Shown here one piece after another: positions 14,119 through 21,530 of a stretch of 27,118 nucleotides of DNA. Both the position numbers and the translations under genes were made by a program. How positions within the stretch are numbered: position 1 is the stretch's first letter; each line of letters begins with the position of its first letter. The notes under the pieces are model-generated. The model was not told the DNA's origin, ran no database searches, and saw nothing but the letters and a program-made list of their open reading frames with translations. The stretch lies in the IMG/VR virus record IMGVR_UViG_3300032296_004527, positions 1 to 27,118 of that record; one strand, 5' to 3'. The DNA comes from a virus.

Positions 14119-15021
14119 ATGTTCAAAAACATTATTTTTTCAGTATCTCTTCTTCTCTTCGGAGCGCCTGGGATGACGCAGGTCATACCCCCAAGCCAGA
14201 GGCAGTTCGCCGAGGTAGATCCCTTCGACAACATGCCCATCCTTGAGAGGGGCAACTACGGCGCAAACGCCAAGACGCCTGTCCCTCAGCGAGGGCCTGA
14301 GTTCCGTAGGTTTCTTGCTCCCTCGTGCAAGATAAGCGTCGGCAACGGCTCCGGCTCAGGGACGATCATACATTACGACGAGTCAAAGAACTTGGCCTAT
14401 GTGGCAACTTGCGGCCACCTCTGGCAGGAAGGAATTGTCGATCAGGAAAGGGCCAAGCGGATGAACATCAAGTGCAAGGTGATATTCTGGTATCACAATG
14501 ACCAGAGACTTGATGCCCCAAAGCAATATGATGCCACAGTTGCTTTCTACAGCTATGTGCGTGGGCAGGACACTGCGCTCGTCACTTTCAAGCCAGATTG
14601 GAAGCCGAACGTGTTCCCGCTTGCGGAGAAGGACTACAAGTACCCCAAGGGCCAGCACGCACACTCGGTTGGATGCGACGCAGGATCCGAGGTGGCCCAC
14701 TACGACATTGAGATGATAGGGCTTGAGTGGGATGACCTAGTGACCATCGGGAACAGCCCAAGGCCTGGCAGATCCGGAGGCGGCCTGATGGACGACAATG
14801 GTCTGTACATAGGGACTTGCTGGGGGACGCAGTACGTGGACGGTAGCGGCAAGGGGTTCTTCACCCCGATGCAGGTCATACATAAGTTCTGGGCAAACCA
14901 GAAGGACTACAGTTTCCTTCTCGAGCAGAGGAAATCTGGAGGTTTCCGCTACAACCTCAAGATTGTGGATCACAGCGGCTCAAAGGAATCGTTCCTGCCC
15001 GAGTATATCCTGCTGCCCTAG
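14119..15021 (+). CDS. Exported trypsin-like serine protease
   Basis: A 300-residue protein with a signal peptide (MFKNIIFSVSLLLFGAPG). The chymotrypsin-fold triad is readable: H100 in VATCGHLW, D151 in GQDTALV and S219 in PGRSGGGL, with the oxyanion-hole glycines before the serine. Between them lie the strands expected of the double barrel. Cysteines near H100 (C98), C119 and C233 may form disulfides. The His context TCGH differs from the usual TAAH or TAGH. It is about the right size for secreted bacterial trypsin/DegP-like catalytic domains and has no PDZ domain. It would act in the periplasm or outside. A late-type box at 14086-14097 and a G-rich ribosome site precede it. The stop is shared with the convergent nuclease in CTAG. 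Confidence 0.85.
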   Translation: MFKNIIFSVSLLLFGAPGMTQVIPPSQRQFAEVDPFDNMPILERGNYGANAKTPVPQRGPEFRRFLAPSCKISVGNGSGSGTIIHYDESKNLAYVATCGHLWQEGIVDQERAKRMNIKCKVIFWYHNDQRLDAPKQYDATVAFYSYVRGQDTALVTFKPDWKPNVFPLAEKDYKYPKGQHAHSVGCDAGSEVAHYDIEMIGLEWDDLVTIGNSPRPGRSGGGLMDDNGLYIGTCWGTQYVDGSGKGFFTPMQVIHKFWANQKDYSFLLEQRKSGGFRYNLKIVDHSGSKESFLPEYILLP

Positions 15022-15794
15022 GTGAGGCTGTAGAAGGGGCAAACCGTCCTGTAGTCGCACCGTTTACACTGGAACCCGACACGGCCATACACGTCGTCTG
15101 GCGAAGTGCTGATGATCTGCTTGTAAGTCTCGTGCAGCTCCTGCTCTGCGGTCTCGACGCTCTCCTGCGTGAACTTCGTGGATATGAGCTCGGCGCCGTC
15201 GAGGTAGAAAAGGGCAGCTCGTATGTTCTCCGGCTTGGCTCCGAAAATACGGTTCACCACCCTTGCGTAGCAGCGCAACTGCAGGTCGGAGCCGATGTTG
15301 CTGCGGTTCTTGCGCCACTTTCCCTTTTTCGTTGTCTTGTAGTCAAGTATGAAGTACTTGTCGTCACGCACGATCAGCCGGTCTATTACGCCGGTGACTA
15401 TGTGGTTGTCCGGCGGCTGCATGTCGTACCTGAACGGCCACTCGGTCTCGCCATCGAAGCCGATCCTGTCGGTAAGCTCCTTAATGTGCCTGATGTGCTC
15501 TGGCAGTTTCTTGCGGTAGCTGGCGTCAAGCTTTGGCGCCGACTCACCCTCCTCGACCTGTATCTTCCCGCTCAGGACGTCCGATGCGATGGACCCTATC
15601 TGCCGTGCTCCCTTCTCCTGAACGTAAACCTCGGCGATCTTGTGGACGACCTTGCCGTATGTGAAGTATGGCTGCTGCGGACCTTCAGGTATCATCCGTA
15701 GATGATATCTAAACTTGTACTTCGCCTGGCACTCAGACCAAGTCTGCCTGCGTGATACGCTTATGTGTTCGCAGATGAGGGTTTTGTGTTCCAT
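15018..15794 (-). CDS. Cas4/RecB-family PD-(D/E)XK nuclease with Fe-S cysteines
   Basis: A 258-residue nuclease. Motifs in order: the N-terminal Cys at C22, GKVVH (H51), GVIDRL (D138), ILDYKT (D151, K153) and the QLRCY motif (Q172, Y176), which together define the RecB/Cas4/AddB nuclease fold. Three further Cys at the C-terminus (C243, C246, C252 in CKRCDYRTVC) complete a probable [4Fe-4S] cluster with C22, as in Cas4 and AddB. The family degrades or trims DNA ends with a 5' or 3' exonuclease. Here it would assist replication, recombination or host-DNA breakdown. It is divergent from the primase, and that intergenic region lacks a TATATA box, fitting early expression. No CRISPR gene or array is present in the window. 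Confidence 0.88.
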   Translation of the reverse strand: MEHKTLICEHISVSRRQTWSECQAKYKFRYHLRMIPEGPQQPYFTYGKVVHKIAEVYVQEKGARQIGSIASDVLSGKIQVEEGESAPKLDASYRKKLPEHIRHIKELTDRIGFDGETEWPFRYDMQPPDNHIVTGVIDRLIVRDDKYFILDYKTTKKGKWRKNRSNIGSDLQLRCYARVVNRIFGAKPENIRAALFYLDGAELISTKFTQESVETAEQELHETYKQIISTSPDDVYGRVGFQCKRCDYRTVCPFYSLT

Positions 15795-15853
15795 GTTTTT
15801 CTCGGCTTTGGTACACTTCTACTGTAACCATCGTTCTTGCAAAGGCAGGAAAA

Positions 15854-16927
15854 ATGAGCATACCTTTCAAAAATTTCGAGAAGTGGGCCAAGGAGAAGTT
15901 CGGCGACGACGCCGTGAAGGTATCCGGCAACGAAATCAAGATCAACAGCATATTCGAGAGCGACGACGACGGCCACCACCTTTGGTGCAACCCGGACGGC
16001 GGCAAGAAGAAGCACAAGTTCGGCGCCTTCAACTGCTGGAAGAGCAACAGGAAGGGAAGCCTAGTCAAGCTCGTTATGATGGTCGAGGGCTGCGACCGTG
16101 ACGAGGCCGTGGCCAAGTTGATGGGCACCCAGACGATCAGGGAGCTCGAGAAGGACATCGAGGCCATATTCGCCGCTTCGGATGGATACTCCTTTGACGA
16201 GGAGGTCAAGACTTCGGGGCCGGCTGGTCTTTCGCTGCCTGAGGGTAGCGTGCTCATATCGTCCCTGCCGGTCGGCAACTGGTGGAGGTCGAAGGCTCAA
16301 ACCTATCTTGAGGACAGAAAGATACCGATAGATGGTCTGTATGTCTGTACCGAGGGCAGGTACAAGTACCGCATCGTGATACCGTACATCGGCAGGAAGG
16401 GTGAGGTCACCTACTTTAACTGCAGGCACATGGGCGACAGCAAGTGCAAGTACCTTGGCCCTCCCAAGGACATCGGCGTCGGCAAGGAGGATGTCGTCTT
16501 CATGGCCGGACCTTGGCCCGATGAAGGCGAGACCGTCTACATCTGCGAGGGCGAGTTCAACGCAATAAGCATGAGGCAGGCGGAGTTCCATGCGGCCGCA
16601 TGTGGAGGGAAGAGCATGAGCGAGAAGCAGGCCATACTGCTCTCGCCCTACAAGACGGTCATATGCCTTGACCGTGACAGGGCCGGAAGGGCTGGCACGC
16701 TGAAGATGAGCTCGATGGTGACTGCGCTTGGCACGGGCAAGAAGTCCAAGGACAGCCTAGGGTTCGTCATTCCGCCGGTTGGTTACAACGACTGGAACCA
16801 GTTCCTTAAGGAGAAGAATGCCGTCATGCTGCACCATTATGTCACAAAGAACACTCGGCCATTGGACTATTCTGGGCCCATCGGGACTACCGGAGACTTC
16901 TTCGGGTTCAGCGATCTCTGGCGTTGA
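15854..16927 (+). CDS. DnaG-type DNA primase with TOPRIM domain
   Basis: A 357-residue protein. The N-terminal region (residues 30-75) has a C/H-containing zinc-finger-like module (HHLWC, H54, AFNCW) and leads into a helical linker. The TOPRIM core shows E232 in YICEGEFNA and the D273-R-D275 pair in ICLDRDRAGRAG, with a later GYNDWNQFL. This matches phage primases that make RNA primers for lagging-strand synthesis. It is shorter than DnaG (about 580) but usual for phage forms; a fused helicase is absent. The first residues MSIPFKNFEKWAKEKFG resemble loosely the F-x-x-W theme of other proteins here. AGGCAGGAAAA stands before ATG 15854. The last 20 bases overlap the convergent small gene. It is divergent from the Cas4-like nuclease across 59 bases without a late-type box. 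Confidence 0.88.
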   Translation: MSIPFKNFEKWAKEKFGDDAVKVSGNEIKINSIFESDDDGHHLWCNPDGGKKKHKFGAFNCWKSNRKGSLVKLVMMVEGCDRDEAVAKLMGTQTIRELEKDIEAIFAASDGYSFDEEVKTSGPAGLSLPEGSVLISSLPVGNWWRSKAQTYLEDRKIPIDGLYVCTEGRYKYRIVIPYIGRKGEVTYFNCRHMGDSKCKYLGPPKDIGVGKEDVVFMAGPWPDEGETVYICEGEFNAISMRQAEFHAAACGGKSMSEKQAILLSPYKTVICLDRDRAGRAGTLKMSSMVTALGTGKKSKDSLGFVIPPVGYNDWNQFLKEKNAVMLHHYVTKNTRPLDYSGPIGTTGDFFGFSDLWR

Positions 16928-17141
16928 GCCACTCGCTGAAGCTCACGAATCCCTCGGTCTTCACCTTCTTTTTCTTCTTCTTTTTTCCCTTGCCCTTCTC
17001 CTCTGGGTAGTGAGCCTTGTCCCCCTTTTTCTTCATGTACCAGGCCAGAGCGAAAGGGTTGTCTATGTCTTTATGCTTTTTCATGGCCTTTACCGTGCCT
17101 GACCAGCCCGGCGGCGCCACCTCGTTCTTTTGCTCGCTCAT
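16908..17141 (-). CDS. Small basic protein with GW-TVKAMKKHK and FSEWL motifs
   Basis: A 77-residue protein. The N-terminal half contains APPGWSGTVKAMKKHKDI followed by DNPFALAWYMKKKG, a pattern recurring in small phage proteins. It includes the phrase P-F-A-L-A-W-x-M. Then come a Lys-rich stretch (KGKGKKKKKKKVK) and a C-terminal VSFSEWLNARDR that echoes the N-terminal F-x-E-W-L theme of the genes at 925 and 1192. GAGGAG precedes ATG 17141. Its last 20 bases overlap the 3' end of the primase gene. A candidate late box on the minus strand (17216-17221) lies about 75 bases upstream, inside the glycosyltransferase gene. Nucleic-acid binding would fit the charge, but the role is unknown. Confidence 0.65.
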   Translation of the reverse strand: MSEQKNEVAPPGWSGTVKAMKKHKDIDNPFALAWYMKKKGDKAHYPEEKGKGKKKKKKKVKTEGFVSFSEWLNARDR

Positions 17142-17171
17142 GATTTCTCCTCGATTTGAAGGGTTCCAGCC

Positions 17172-17954
17172 ATGAAAATAGGCATGATAGATGTCCACAA
17201 CCAGAACTATGAGGGTATATACGACATCAGCGCCCCGATTAAGAGGGCCTACTGCCAGAAGCACGGTTACGAGTTCGTGGAATACGTCGCCGATATGCCG
17301 CTTATACCGGAGTCTAGGCAGTACAACTGGAGCCGTGTACAAGGCATCATCTACAACCTCCACAGGTTTGACTGGCTCTTCTACCTTGACACCGACATAC
17401 TGATCATGAACGACTCGCACAGGATCGAGGATTTCATAGACGACAGCTACGACATGGTGGTCGGGCCGCTTCCGAGCGAGGGCCACATAATGACCAGCGG
17501 TATGCTCATTAGGAACTGCAGGTGGTCATACGAGTTCATGCTGGACATATACGCACAGACAGAGTACATCCAGCAGCCCTACTACTCGCCGGAGGGCTGC
17601 GACGCAACCGGCACACCATGCACCGGCGGATACTACTTCGAGCAGAGCTCCTTCCATCACCTGTACGACTCGGTCAAGAAGTATCGAGACAGGATCAAGC
17701 GTGTCGAGAGGAGGCACTTCAACTCCGAGACGAAATCCTACACGCCGGGCGACTTCCTGATCCATTTCCCTGGACAGGTCAACAAGACTAGGCTCATGAG
17801 GGCGATGCTTGAACGTGGGCACGACGCCGTCGTCGAGATGGCATATCCGGTGGACACGAAGGACTACCTTAGCAAAACGCTAAGCGACTACGAGAAGATC
17901 AAGGCACGAAACATGATGCGCAAGCAAAAACTTAACTCGGAGGCAGAAGGATGA
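17172..17954 (+). CDS. Glycosyltransferase, GT34-like (GT-A fold)
   Basis: A 260-residue protein. FDWLFYLDTDILIMN (DTD at residues 73-75) is the metal- and nucleotide-sugar-binding D-x-D of GT-A enzymes. The flanking phrases TSGMLIRNCRWS, YYFEQSSFHHLY and FLIHFPGQ agree with the galactosyltransferase GMA12/MNN10 family (GT34). It would transfer a hexose from a nucleotide sugar to an acceptor. Phage targets could be a virion protein, DNA base or host surface sugar. The C-terminal 40 residues are helical and basic. The gene starts at 17172, 30 bases from the divergent small gene, with GAAGGG as a weak ribosome site. It overlaps the next gene by ATGA. No promoter is visible in the 30-base gap. 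Confidence 0.75.
   Translation: MKIGMIDVHNQNYEGIYDISAPIKRAYCQKHGYEFVEYVADMPLIPESRQYNWSRVQGIIYNLHRFDWLFYLDTDILIMNDSHRIEDFIDDSYDMVVGPLPSEGHIMTSGMLIRNCRWSYEFMLDIYAQTEYIQQPYYSPEGCDATGTPCTGGYYFEQSSFHHLYDSVKKYRDRIKRVERRHFNSETKSYTPGDFLIHFPGQVNKTRLMRAMLERGHDAVVEMAYPVDTKDYLSKTLSDYEKIKARNMMRKQKLNSEAEG
17216..17221 (-). promoter_or_regulatory. Candidate late-type promoter inside the GT34-like gene
   Basis: On the minus strand the 13-base word GTATATACCCTCA is shared with the promoter at 19705-19710. It lies about 75 bases before the minus-strand gene starting at 17141. It sits in coding sequence, so chance is not excluded. Confidence 0.35.
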
Positions 17955-18349
17955 AAATCACTACGATAAAGAAGATGCAGGAGTGTTTCCTGAATAAGGT
18001 TTGCACGGTGTTGACGCTTGCCGTGAACAAGGGCAACTTCAACGATGTCCAGTTCGCCGACTTCTTCACCGGAATTGTTGACATGATAGACGAGGATGGA
18101 ATTATGCTAAGGCATCATATGACCGGATGCCGCAGCTTCTATCCCATGAGCCACATCACCGGAATACTGGAGGAGCAGGTCATAAGCGAGGACGACCCGA
18201 ACTACAGCAGGGTAGTCGAAGAGATCAAGAACGCACCGAAGGACAAGAGGCCCGTGGTGGCCACGGTCAATCCGACGAAGCAGCCTTATGTGGACCCCGC
18301 TATGTTCGCCAAGCTGGCCCAGCAGGCTCAGGAATTCAAGAAGACCTAG
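17951..18349 (+). CDS. Unknown protein coupled to the glycosyltransferase
   Basis: A 132-residue protein, starting in the ATGA overlap with the glycosyltransferase gene and therefore probably translated with it. The N-terminal two-thirds look alpha/beta (KKMQECFLNKVCTVLTLAVN; FADFFTGIVDMIDEDGIML; CRSFYPMSHITGILEEQVI). The last 45 residues are a proline- and lysine-containing tail. Three cysteines are visible. The phrase DEDGIMLRHHMTGCRSFYPMS resembles parts of Sm/RNA-binding-type beta folds in which a metabolite or nucleic acid could bind, but this is not a firm match. Its last 14 bases overlap the convergent gene. No function is assigned. Confidence 0.6.
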   Translation: MKITTIKKMQECFLNKVCTVLTLAVNKGNFNDVQFADFFTGIVDMIDEDGIMLRHHMTGCRSFYPMSHITGILEEQVISEDDPNYSRVVEEIKNAPKDKRPVVATVNPTKQPYVDPAMFAKLAQQAQEFKKT

Positions 18350-19688
18350 AGCCGAGATCCTCGAGCTCGACCACGGCGCTCATTAGCTGCTCGATGTCCT
18401 TGGCCGAGTCGATGAGCTCGGCGACCTCACGGGACTGCTCGTCCTCCATGTCGAGGCTCTCCTTCTTGGACTGGAGCATGCGCTTCATCTTGGCCATCGT
18501 GCGACGAGCCCTGTCAGAGGTGATGGGGTCTCCCATTGTCGAGATGAGCTCCTCCTTCTCCTGCTCGTCCGGCCAGTCCATCACGAGATCGACCACCTTG
18601 CTGGCGTCGTCCCTGTGTTCGTACTCGAGCTCCTCGGCGTCGAAGCGTTCGTCCCCGCCATCGCCCATGAGGAGGTCGGGCTGGGGCGCCCTGCTGTCGG
18701 GGGCGTCCCTCTCTTCCCGTGACTCGGGCTGCTCCGGCTGCCGTTCGCCGGCGGCACGGGTCTCTGCAGACGACCTTGATGAACGCAGCTCTGCCGCCTT
18801 GATCATGTCCTCGAGGTCTTCTGGGTTGGCGATCGGGTCTGACTCGTCCTCGAGGCGACCGTCTGACTTCATTTTGTTCAGCATGTCGGCCGACATCTCA
18901 TCACGGCGTGGGTCGCCGATTCTGAGGATCAGAGGCAGAGGGTGGCCGAGGAACCTCATCTGCGGGTCGTCTCCGCCACCGTGCTTGTTCCACGACTGCT
19001 TTTCCTCAGAGGACAGAGCGAGGAACTTCTTGCCGGTCGTCGGCTGCCCCTCTGGTGACTTCTCCGGCTCGGCTCTCTCGGGGCTAGGCTCGGGCCTTGC
19101 CTCTGGCTCGTCCGCCACGTCGGGGTCAACGCTGGGCGCAGGAGGCGCTTCGGACTTTGTCGGGAACGATGACAGCGCCGGCATCCTGTATTTCTCTGCG
19201 GGCTTGGGTGTCGGACCCGGCTGCGGGGCCTGCTGAATGCGGGCGAGCAGCCTTTTTGTCGTGTCCTTTAATCTGGATTTAAGCTCGTTGACCTTGGCGC
19301 TGATAATCTGGAAGATTTTGAGTTTGTCGTAATCCTCCGCCTCGCTGAAGACCCCTTCTATCTCGGAGCAAGCGACATGCAGCTCACGGAACTCCTCGAG
19401 GCTCAGCGAGTGCTCTCCGAGCCTGCCGAACTTGTTCCTCATGAGGTAGGGGTTGGTGGGGTTGTCCTCGCCGTGGTAGATGTTCGAGAATACGTTCTTT
19501 ATCCTGCCCCATAGCCCGGGGGCAGACTTGACGCCCGTGCCGGATATCAGAGCCTGCTTGAGGTCCCTAAGCCATGTGTCCAGAACGGAGTCGATCGATG
19601 CGTCTATGCGACGGGCCGTGTCGTCCGGCTTTGGCCGGCGACCCATTTCCTCGTGGAACCTTGATTTGTAGTCTTTGTATCCCAGCAT
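18336..19688 (-). CDS. Large charged, proline-rich protein, possible scaffold
   Basis: A 450-residue protein of no known family. An N-terminal helical region (1-135) contains GRIKNVFSNIYHG and LEEFRELHVACSEIEGVF. A Pro/Ala/Glu-rich linker follows (residues 150-220; repeated EPSPER and APP). A middle region has phrases like EKQSWNKHGGGDDPQMRFLG, and an acidic, helical C-terminal third carries many Asp/Glu and an EEL-x-MxD pattern. Low-complexity parts and length resemble phage core or scaffold proteins, but no domain hit can be named. It begins with MLGYKDYKSRFHEEMG, preceded by AAGGAG and a TATATA box at 19705-19710, giving a leader of about nine bases. The last 14 bases overlap the convergent gene. 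A Ser-rich 369-codon frame on the opposite strand is its shadow. Confidence 0.6.
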   Translation of the reverse strand: MLGYKDYKSRFHEEMGRRPKPDDTARRIDASIDSVLDTWLRDLKQALISGTGVKSAPGLWGRIKNVFSNIYHGEDNPTNPYLMRNKFGRLGEHSLSLEEFRELHVACSEIEGVFSEAEDYDKLKIFQIISAKVNELKSRLKDTTKRLLARIQQAPQPGPTPKPAEKYRMPALSSFPTKSEAPPAPSVDPDVADEPEARPEPSPERAEPEKSPEGQPTTGKKFLALSSEEKQSWNKHGGGDDPQMRFLGHPLPLILRIGDPRRDEMSADMLNKMKSDGRLEDESDPIANPEDLEDMIKAAELRSSRSSAETRAAGERQPEQPESREERDAPDSRAPQPDLLMGDGGDERFDAEELEYEHRDDASKVVDLVMDWPDEQEKEELISTMGDPITSDRARRTMAKMKRMLQSKKESLDMEDEQSREVAELIDSAKDIEQLMSAVVELEDLGSRSS

Positions 19689-19704
19689 ATACGCTCCTTG
19701 AGGG

Positions 19705-19710
19705 TATATA
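19705..19710 (-). promoter_or_regulatory. T4-late-type promoter box
   Basis: Minus-strand GTATATACCCTCAAGGAG precedes the gene starting at 19688. Expected transcription start falls at the first G of GGAG, so the ribosome site would sit at the very 5' end of the message, as at 5263-5276. Confidence 0.6.
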
Positions 19711-19719
19711 CTGTTTTTT

Positions 19720-20172
19720 TCAAGATTGTTCGCTGATGTACTCGCCGATCTTCTTGAGCGACATCAGGCATGAGTCGAAGCGGTGAAAGTCGCTCGATAT
19801 GTACTCGAGGGCCACCTCGTCGAACTTCTCGGCGGAGTTCTCGTCGACCTCGAAGTAGATCGCCTTGCCACGCCGACCCACGACTTTGTACTTGTGCATG
19901 AGGATGTACGCTGCGGCGCCGAGGTCGGTCACGAACCTGTTCCTCGTGTCGAAGTTGTACTCGCCGATCTTCTTCAGGGACATGATGCAGGCGTCGAACC
20001 TGTGGAATTCGCTGCTCAGGTAGTCCAGGGTCAACTGGTCAAACTTCGCTGGTGTGCACTTGTCATCGAGGAGAAAGAATATCTCCTTGCCCTTCCGGCC
20101 GATGACTTTCAGGTCGTGCATGAGCAGGTACGCAGCGGCTCCGAGGTCGCTGACGCTCTTTTGGCTTTTCAT
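19720..20172 (-). CDS. Tandem-duplicated DUF5659-like protein
   Basis: A 150-residue protein made of two copies of one domain, residues about 9-72 and 83-145. Both begin with DLGAAAY-L-M-H and go on with V-x-G-R-[RK]-G-K-x-I-[FY]-F, then F-D-x-[LV]-x-L-[DE]-Y-[LI]-S-S-[ED]-F-H-R-F-D and end with C-[IL]-M-S-L-K-K-I-G-E-Y. The arrangement agrees with DUF5659, a small phage/bacterial domain of unknown function. The copies are highly similar throughout, which points to a recent duplication. AAGGATG precedes ATG 20172. It follows the actin-like gene by 52 bases without a visible promoter, so it is probably the last gene of that minus-strand unit. Confidence 0.7.
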   Translation of the reverse strand: MKSQKSVSDLGAAAYLLMHDLKVIGRKGKEIFFLLDDKCTPAKFDQLTLDYLSSEFHRFDACIMSLKKIGEYNFDTRNRFVTDLGAAAYILMHKYKVVGRRGKAIYFEVDENSAEKFDEVALEYISSDFHRFDSCLMSLKKIGEYISEQS

Positions 20173-20224
20173 TCTTTCATCCTTCGCATTCTGTTGGTTG
20201 TGTTTGTTCTGTTTGCAGTTGTGC

Positions 20225-21229
20225 TTACTTCGCAGCGGCCTCGGCGGCTATCAGGCAGCCCCGGGCGACGCTGTAGAGCGGGTCGTCTGGCTTGATGATG
20301 TCGCCGATCTTGATCGGCAGGGTGGTCTGCTCGAGCACCTCACGGAACAGGTTGGCGAACCCGTTTGGCGAGCTCGTGCCGCCTGCGATCACGACATCGA
20401 CTGGTGCGTCTGTCCTGACCGTCTTCGTGACGTCGCTAAAGCCCTTCTTCAGTCCGGCGACGGTGTGCTCGATCATCAGGCGGTACTGCGTGTGGATCGC
20501 CCTCTCGACAAGGTTCGTCGGCTGCCTAAGGAGGTCAACCTTCGTCTTCTCCTTGTTGATGAAGGAGACACTCTCGCCGGTCGCCTTGGCTGCCTGGCGG
20601 TCAATCCAGTCGCCCGAGTTGACGATGGCAAACTTGAAGACGGGGTTGCCGTACATGGCGTAGCACACGTTGATCATGCCGCCGCCGAACGACATGGCGA
20701 TGCCGGTGTACGCCTTCTTGGCGAGCTCGGCGTATACGAGTGCCAGCGCCTCGTTGATCGGATGGGCGTCAACCGTGTAGCCGGTCTCGTCTCGGTAGGC
20801 CTTAAAAATGGCGTCGAGAATCCTCTGGTGGTAGTCAGCGTCGGTGTCGACGTTGATTGCGTTTGACGGCACGCAGTAGTACAGCAGGTCGCCGTCCTTC
20901 TTCACGCCGTCGACGAGGCTGTGGATCATGATGCTCATGATCTGGAACGCATCCTTCTCCTTGGGGTTCACGCAGCCGTGGATCATCGGCCTCTTGAGCT
21001 CGAGTGCGCTCATCGTGTAGGTCATGTTGACCGCCGCCTCGCCAAGGGCATAGGCCACGTTGTCACGCTCTATCAAGGGAACGCCGGCCCTCTTCATCAT
21101 GTCGAACACGAACCTGTTCTCGAGCGGCAGCTCGAGGAAGGCGTTGACTTCACGCTTGTAGACGAAGTCGCCGTCCTTGTCACGGTGGCACGAGACCAAG
21201 TTGTATGTTCCGCAATCAAATCCGGTCAT
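20225..21229 (-). CDS. Actin-like ATPase (ParM/MreB-type fold)
   Basis: A 334-residue protein. The actin-superfamily phosphate-1 loop is FDCGTYNLV (4-12). PINEALALVYA (157-167) fits connect-1, and AMSFGGGMINVCYA (178-191) fits phosphate-2, though the usual Asp before the Gly run is Ser180. VVIAGGTSSPNGF (279-291) fits the adenosine motif. The fold binds ATP and often polymerises. Phage relatives segregate or position DNA, as ParM/Alp6A-type filaments do. No adjacent adaptor or centromere repeat is evident; the small gene just upstream could be a partner. GAGGAG lies before ATG 21229, nine bases after the preceding stop. The order is small gene, actin-like, DUF5659-like. Superfamily good, subgroup open. 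Confidence 0.8.
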   Translation of the reverse strand: MTGFDCGTYNLVSCHRDKDGDFVYKREVNAFLELPLENRFVFDMMKRAGVPLIERDNVAYALGEAAVNMTYTMSALELKRPMIHGCVNPKEKDAFQIMSIMIHSLVDGVKKDGDLLYYCVPSNAINVDTDADYHQRILDAIFKAYRDETGYTVDAHPINEALALVYAELAKKAYTGIAMSFGGGMINVCYAMYGNPVFKFAIVNSGDWIDRQAAKATGESVSFINKEKTKVDLLRQPTNLVERAIHTQYRLMIEHTVAGLKKGFSDVTKTVRTDAPVDVVIAGGTSSPNGFANLFREVLEQTTLPIKIGDIIKPDDPLYSVARGCLIAAEAAAK

Positions 21230-21238
21230 TTGATCTCC

Positions 21239-21475
21239 TCACTCTTTCTTGCCGAAGTCGACCTTGGGAATCGGCCCGAAGTCGGGTATCTCCCAGAGAG
21301 TCTTGTCGCCTGCTTTGTTTTTTGCCGGGGCTGCCTCCTGCTCCTCCTGCTGCCTTGCGTTGACCACAAGCCCGTCAGAATTGAGGTTGATCGTCAGCTC
21401 TAGTGCGATGGTGACCTGCACCTCGCCGTCATTCGTGACGACCTTCACGTTTCCAGGCTTGATGAGCTGGGGCAA
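21239..21475 (-). CDS. Small protein upstream of the actin-like gene, probable TTG start
   Basis: A short protein of 78 residues if it starts at the TTG at 21475, which has AGAGG six bases upstream. The only longer in-frame ATG (21550) would lie upstream of the late-type box at 21531-21540, so it is unlikely. A beta-rich stretch (NVKVVTNDGEVQVTIALELT, then INLNSDGLVV) is followed by a disordered Glu/Ala/Lys tail ending WEIPDFGPIPKVDFGKKE. No family is recognised. It lies nine bases before the actin-like gene and likely shares its message. A partner of the actin-like protein is a guess from position. Confidence 0.5.
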   Translation of the reverse strand: MPQLIKPGNVKVVTNDGEVQVTIALELTINLNSDGLVVNARQQEEQEAAPAKNKAGDKTLWEIPDFGPIPKVDFGKKE

Positions 21476-21495
21476 GATGAACCTCTGACTTTTCC

Positions 21496-21513
21496 GGCCC
21501 CGCAAAAGGGGCC
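21496..21513 (-). promoter_or_regulatory. GC hairpin in the leader of the actin-operon message
   Basis: A 6-bp perfect GGCCCC/GGGGCC stem with a six-base loop lies between the promoter box (21531-21540) and the TTG start at 21475. It is not followed by T-residues, so it is more likely a leader structure than a terminator. Confidence 0.4.
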
Positions 21514-21530
21514 TCCCGATGGCAATCCAA

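Noticed and set aside
913-14119. Archaeal TATA boxes as an explanation for the A/T boxes
   Set aside because: Distances to starts (as little as 6 bases) and the presence of ribosome sites do not fit the 25-base archaeal spacing; signal peptides and lipobox are bacterial.
15018-15794. CRISPR adaptation locus suggested by the Cas4-like nuclease
   Set aside because: No cas1/cas2 or spaced direct repeats in the window; the adjacent gene is a primase.
18127-19236. 369-codon plus-strand open frame, rich in Ser
   Set aside because: It is the antisense of the charged protein at 18336-19688: its low-complexity Ser runs mirror Asp/Glu/Leu codons and it has no ribosome site of its own.
20054-20866. 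270-codon plus-strand frame opposite the actin-like gene
   Set aside because: The opposite strand has recognisable actin-fold motifs and a proper ribosome site; this frame has neither.
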